Positions 60,332-64,000 of a stretch of DNA of 64,000 nucleotides are shown piece by piece. Where the stretch lies: NCBI GenBank assembly GCA_023455425.1, contig JAEYCM010000047.1:72320-136319 (forward strand), given 5' to 3'. This DNA is from Bacillota bacterium (GTDB taxonomy: Bacteria > Bacillota > Clostridia > Christensenellales > CAG-138). The number at the start of each line of letters is the position of its first letter. Within the stretch, counting starts at the first letter, position 1. The notes under the pieces were generated by a model that saw only the letters and a list, made by a program, of their open reading frames with translations, was not told the DNA's origin and made no database searches. The translations under genes and the position numbers were made by a program.

Positions 60332-61747
60332 CTATAACATATAACCGTCATAATAAGACGGATCAACACCGGGAATGATTGAAATTTCGGGCCCTTCGTA
60401 TTTTATAGAAATAAGAGCTTCTAGAAAATCAAGAATTCCCGAAGGATGTTCTTTATTAAATTCCTCAGCATGCTGGCTAAAATTCTGCCCATGAACGTTA
60501 TGGGTACTTCCATTTGACGGATATTCAGAAAACAAGTGCTCCCCCCCGCGAAAGTGGTTTTTTGACGAACGAGTACCCCCAATGGACGGGTTGTAAGAAA
60601 TAGAGACGTCATTGGGACGCAAAAGGTAATTGGGATGATTTTTATAGTAGCCATCTGGATCAACCAATTCGATCAATTCGAGCAGGGCCGTAGCTGAAGC
60701 TAGCATTGGAATGGTTACAGGAGCCGAAGCTCCTAGAGCGAATGACAGTCTATCGAATAAATTAGCATCAAATTCCATTAGGTCTGCTCCTTCAGTTTTA
60801 ACTGAATCAATCTTTATTGACCCATGGTATGGATCTTCGTAAGAATATTGTGCTTGATTTGACTGTGGGTCAGCATTTTGTGTGTTAAAGGCATAGTTGT
60901 CAATGTGATAAAGAATTTTATCTAAGTCTTCATTGGAATAACGCCATGAATTTGATACATATGTATACAATCCATGTAATGCGTCCATTGCTGCCTGTTG
61001 TTCAGGAGTTTTTGCAGTATTTTTTTCTGCTGTAAAATAAGGCTCAATTTTTCTTAAAGCAAAAGTTGAGGGATTAAATCCAGGATTTCCAAATGTACGA
61101 CCTGCATTCTTAGATGCCGTTTGCAGATTCTGAATAGCGGCAAGATCCTCTTGAGCGCCGGGACTCATCATAAGTGCACCACGTTTCTCCCAGGCGTCCT
61201 GAGAAAAATATGTGGCAACTCCATCACGCAGGACATCTTGTAAAAGGTTCTGCAAGACTTCCGTGTCCATACCATCGATGGTATATTTTGCCCGCCACTT
61301 ATCTTTATCACCCAGGCTGGAAGCATCAATTATTTTGGCAAGAGCTTCCTGCGGATCTTTCGGCAAATTGTTTTTGTCAATCTTGTTAGAGTTTGCAAAA
61401 CCTGGGTTGCCGAAAGTTCGGCCATATGCTCTTGATGCAGCTGCTAAAGCGGCATCGGCTGCCGGCTTCATAAATGTATCGGCAGTGTAGCCCGCGCTGC
61501 CATAAGTCCTTCCGCTTTCTTTCGCGGCATTTGTCAAAGCCGTTACAGCTTGATGCGGGTTGGTTTTTGCCGGTTTCGGCGAGCGGGACACTGCGTTCAT
61601 GTAGGAACGGTAGGCAAGCTCCGTTTGTGGGCCCCATATCCCGTCATCTTCTATACCCAGCCTGCGTTGAATAGTTGCAATCTGTTCTGAATTTTGTACG
61701 CCGGTCGGGGCTGCGAAGCCATCCATATAATATTTGGTGTTCGACAT
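60332..61747 (-). CDS. Peptidoglycan-binding protein with repeated GRTxGxxG segments
   Basis: 471 aa, unrecognised as a whole. Residues about 15-52 resemble a PG_binding_1 domain (IATIQRRLGIEDDGIWGPQT). Three copies of a short segment follow: SGRTYGSAGYT (about 78-88), YGRTFGNPGFA (about 108-118) and AGRTFGNPGFN (about 215-225). The C-terminal third (KNHFRGGEHLFSEYPSNGST then HNVHGQNFSQHAEEFNKEHP) is His/Asn-rich and different in composition. No signal peptide. The layout, an N-terminal wall-binding or targeting part and a variable His-rich C-terminus, recalls secreted toxins or phage-like effectors, but no known toxin motif is identified. Confidence 0.6.
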   Translation of the reverse strand: MSNTKYYMDGFAAPTGVQNSEQIATIQRRLGIEDDGIWGPQTELAYRSYMNAVSRSPKPAKTNPHQAVTALTNAAKESGRTYGSAGYTADTFMKPAADAALAAASRAYGRTFGNPGFANSNKIDKNNLPKDPQEALAKIIDASSLGDKDKWRAKYTIDGMDTEVLQNLLQDVLRDGVATYFSQDAWEKRGALMMSPGAQEDLAAIQNLQTASKNAGRTFGNPGFNPSTFALRKIEPYFTAEKNTAKTPEQQAAMDALHGLYTYVSNSWRYSNEDLDKILYHIDNYAFNTQNADPQSNQAQYSYEDPYHGSIKIDSVKTEGADLMEFDANLFDRLSFALGASAPVTIPMLASATALLELIELVDPDGYYKNHPNYLLRPNDVSISYNPSIGGTRSSKNHFRGGEHLFSEYPSNGSTHNVHGQNFSQHAEEFNKEHPSGILDFLEALISIKYEGPEISIIPGVDPSYYDGYML

Positions 61748-61875
61748 AAAGCATCCTCCTAAAAATTAAGGCAAAACAGAGCCCGGCCGGAATTGTCCGG
61801 CCGGGCTTCTAAATTGCTTATGATACGATCATACCATGAAAAAGAAGGATTGCACGCTGAGAACCGTATTAAGAA

Positions 61876-62781
61876 CTACTTCCCATCTATCCGCGGCTTG
61901 CCTACGCCATCGTCCACATTGACAGTTTCGGGCGGGGTGAGCAGCACTTCGGGTTTCGCCAGGATATGCCGGAACTGCTTGATGGAGGTGGCGAAGTAAA
62001 GCCCATCGCAGATGCGCTCGTCGATATTGATCTTGAGGCCGATAAACCGCCGGACCTCGCGCTCCCCGGTTTCGGACACCGTGTGGATGCGGGTTTTGTT
62101 GCCCATGGCCATGAATATGCTGCAGGTGCCGAACTCATACAGATGATGATAGACGGGGCCGATACCCAATGAGCCCATGTTGGTCAAAAACATGCTGGCG
62201 TGCCAGGGGCTGGCGTCAAACATAAAGCGGGGCAGGCAGCCGATGTTGTCAAGGCTCCGGATGACCCAGATGACAAAACGCATGATAAACGCGGGGATAT
62301 ACCCCATGAACTTGGAGATTTTATCCGCGGTGTTCACGGCGCCTTCCACTTTGTTGGAGTTAACGGCTTCTGAAATGCGGCGCGCCACGTCCTGGATGGT
62401 GTCGGTCGGCTCGAATTCGATTTTTACCACGGTTTCCTCGCCTTTATCCGTCATGGAGCGCTTGATGGCGAGCGAAAGCGTGATGGTGTTGCGCGCGTAG
62501 ACCTTGTTCCACACAATAAAGCGGTTGAGGTAGGGGCGCAGCGCGACGATGCGCACAAGCGCCGCGATGAGAACGTGCATGTAGGAAACCTCGGGCATGT
62601 CCTCACGCTGTTTGCGCACAAACCGTTCGAGCGGCTCCAACGGGATGCTTTCCTCAAACATGTTCTGCGAATCGAGGCGGGAGCGCAGGATAAAGGGAAT
62701 CACGTTGAACAGCGCGTCCACATTGCGGATGCGCCAGCCGTCATAACGGTCGAATATACCGCGCTTGAATGTTTGCTGCAT
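61876..62781 (-). CDS. Stand-alone E2/CAT-like acyltransferase-fold protein lacking the catalytic His
   Basis: 301 aa. Similar in layout to the catalytic domain of 2-oxoacid dehydrogenase E2 and chloramphenicol acetyltransferase: ITLSLAIKRSMTDKG in the middle, SMFLTNMGSLGIGPVYHHLY, and near the C-terminus INIDERICDGLYFA. In active E2 the last motif is HRxxDG; here it is ERICDG, so the general base is Glu. No lipoyl or subunit-binding domain. Two hydrophobic stretches near 155-175 suggest membrane contact. Function unknown. Confidence 0.75.
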   Translation of the reverse strand: MQQTFKRGIFDRYDGWRIRNVDALFNVIPFILRSRLDSQNMFEESIPLEPLERFVRKQREDMPEVSYMHVLIAALVRIVALRPYLNRFIVWNKVYARNTITLSLAIKRSMTDKGEETVVKIEFEPTDTIQDVARRISEAVNSNKVEGAVNTADKISKFMGYIPAFIMRFVIWVIRSLDNIGCLPRFMFDASPWHASMFLTNMGSLGIGPVYHHLYEFGTCSIFMAMGNKTRIHTVSETGEREVRRFIGLKINIDERICDGLYFATSIKQFRHILAKPEVLLTPPETVNVDDGVGKPRIDGK

Positions 62782-63003
62782 ATACTACTCCTGCCACTTT
62801 GATGTTGGACTTGATATCAAATTAAGGGATGATGCTTCTCGTATTATACCTGTTTTTTATACAATAGGGAACAATTTTTGCATGCCCTTGATGGAAAGCC
62901 GCATGCGTCCGGGTTAAACTTGTATCCGGAGGCTTATTAATAAAAGATACGGGGATAAGGCGTTTTTTTGCCCGCTCAGGTAGGCATGGCTACCGCGCGT
63001 CAT

Positions 63004-63032
63004 TTGCAAAGAGACGGCGCATGCACTATACT
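63004..63032 (+). promoter_or_regulatory. Sigma-A promoter of the PHP gene
   Basis: TTGCAA at 63004-63009, 17-bp spacer, TATACT at 63027-63032; the start codon follows 34 bases later. Confidence 0.55.
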
Positions 63033-63066
63033 TGAGTGTATCGCATAGATGGAAAGGAACCGCGCA

Positions 63067-63777
63067 ATGCTGATTGCGGATTTGCATACCCACACCAAAT
63101 ACAGTCATGGCACAGGCACCGTGGAGGAAAACGTGCTTGCCGCCATCGCCTGCGGATTGAAGCGCATCGGGATATCGGAGCATGGACCCAAGCACATGTT
63201 TTTCCCGGTTAAATGGGAGGCGCTTCTCAAAATTCGCAAAGAGATCGATCAGATGAACGCCCGCTATGGCGATCAGATCGAGGTGCTCATGGGCCTGGAG
63301 GCCAACCTCATGGGGGACGGCCTGACGGACGTACCCAAGGATACCTCTATATTCGATTATATCATGCTGGGTTACCACAAGGGTACTTTCCCGGCGGATG
63401 CGATCAGCCGCGGCTGGTGGCGCAGCTTCTTCTTTGGGCAGAGCACCAAGCGGCACGCGAAAGCCAACGCCGTGGCGTACGCCCATGCCATGGATAAAAC
63501 GGAAAAGATCATCGCCGTTACGCACCCGGGCACGTACATTCCGGTGGATTTAACCGACCTTGCCCGTACGGCGAGGGAACGCGGCGTGGCGCTTGAAATC
63601 AACGAAGGCCACCGCAACATGTCGCTCGACGATGTGTTGGAGGCAAAGGCGGAAGGCGCAAGCTTTCTCCTAAGCTCGGATGCGCATCGTCCTTCCCGCG
63701 TAGGGCAGGCGTCAAACAGCATCGCGCTTGCGCGCGAGGCGGGCATATTGGGGCAGTGCATGAATTGGGAAGAGTGA
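63067..63777 (+). CDS. PHP domain phosphoesterase
   Basis: 236 aa. Opening LIADLHTHTKYSHGTGTVEE is the first metal-binding motif of the PHP fold; ISEHGPKHMFF, MGLEANLM, IMLGYHKGTF, AVTHPGTYIP and LLSSDAHRPSRVG complete the set. Likely a histidinol-phosphatase-like or nucleotide phosphoesterase, often encoded near rapZ and whiA. ATG 63067, nine bases after GGAAAGG. Confidence 0.92.
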   Translation: MLIADLHTHTKYSHGTGTVEENVLAAIACGLKRIGISEHGPKHMFFPVKWEALLKIRKEIDQMNARYGDQIEVLMGLEANLMGDGLTDVPKDTSIFDYIMLGYHKGTFPADAISRGWWRSFFFGQSTKRHAKANAVAYAHAMDKTEKIIAVTHPGTYIPVDLTDLARTARERGVALEINEGHRNMSLDDVLEAKAEGASFLLSSDAHRPSRVGQASNSIALAREAGILGQCMNWEE

Positions 63778-63866
63778 AGTATTGAAGCTCAAAAAAGGCA
63801 CCCATAATCCATATATGGTCTTGGCTTTTAAGGTATCGCCACCTGCGGCGGCGACGACAGATTATT

Positions 63867-64000
63867 TTATTTAATAGCGGGAGGGCTCACAGTTCGTAAT
63901 GGTCGTATTACATCGCGCAAAGCCGCTCGTAATACTTCCTTGCTCACTGGGACGTTCGTGCCCGGGGCATCCGGCAAGCGGATACCCGTTTCGGCCTCCA
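63867..64000 (-). CDS. Possible C-terminus of a gene cut by the right edge
   Basis: On the minus strand a 43-codon frame reads from the edge to TAA at 63869-63867. Its translation (EAETGIRLPDAPGTNVPVSK then EVLRAALRDVIRPLRTVSPP) looks like natural protein, but it is too short for a family call. Confidence 0.3.
   Translation of the reverse strand, partial: EAETGIRLPDAPGTNVPVSKEVLRAALRDVIRPLRTVSPPAIK

Noticed and set aside
1..64000. tRNA, rRNA, CRISPR, complete insertion sequence or prophage
   Set aside because: No transposase or integrase motifs, no cloverleaf-like intergenic sequence and no rRNA stretches were recognised by eye; a dedicated scan was not possible.

Overview
The window looks like a chromosome segment of an anaerobic, Gram-positive, moderately high-GC member of the Clostridia (Bacillota). 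The supporting features are a Tad/Flp pilus locus without an outer-membrane secretin, a class B sortase, a SipW-type signal peptidase with SipW-type substrates, a YaaH-like LysM plus GH18 protein, WalJ, RlmH, a RibU ECF component under an FMN riboswitch, and GapN. No rRNA, tRNA, CRISPR array or complete insertion sequence was seen. I cannot name the genus.

Layout. 1-5.2 kb: GapN (cut by the left edge), a chemoreceptor and a DapF-family protein whose two catalytic cysteines are serines. 5.3-10 kb: a lipoprotein, an acetyltransferase, a LysE exporter facing a cupin regulator, a DUF2148 protein and an MFS exporter. 10-14 kb: lipoate genes lipA-lplA, then pyruvate kinase. 14-20 kb: a large double-HTH regulator of unknown role, a membrane diguanylate cyclase, a YegP protein and an MsrA-MsrB fusion. 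20-30 kb: the Tad/Flp pilus locus with three c-di-GMP-I riboswitches, each followed by an intrinsic terminator that can compete with the riboswitch P1 helix. 30-39.8 kb: housekeeping and small-molecule genes, including two tandem 53-aa paralogues, LysM-GH18, WalJ, a CPBP protease, RlmH, an AT-rich PhzF segment, a nitroreductase, hydrolases and a YbaK protein. 39.8-46.7 kb, all on the minus strand: a surface-structure locus with a giant vWA adhesin, SipW, two SipW-type (TasA/camelysin-like) proteins, a protein with a sorting-like tail, and sortase B. 47-51 kb: a lipoprotein and a second chemoreceptor. 51-58 kb: a full phosphate system, pstS (halves in permuted order), pstC, pstA, pstB, phoU, phoB-like and phoR-like. 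58-64 kb: FMN riboswitch and ribU, two paralogous membrane proteins plus a remnant, a repeat-containing peptidoglycan-binding protein, an E2-like protein lacking the catalytic histidine, and a PHP hydrolase.

How the parts may work together. The diguanylate cyclase lies about 1.6 kb upstream of the first of three c-di-GMP riboswitches, so this region can make the second messenger and also read it to control pilus expression. The pairing seen in the sequence favours OFF switches (pili shut down at high c-di-GMP); this is inference. The second surface locus combines parts of two better-known systems, SipW/TasA fibres and sortase-built pili with a vWA adhesin. With two chemoreceptors, the window is rich in functions for choosing between movement, attachment and matrix formation. 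The strongest candidates for something new are the triple-riboswitch Tad locus with a beta-helix TadG-like protein under its own switch, and the SipW/vWA/sortase B locus.
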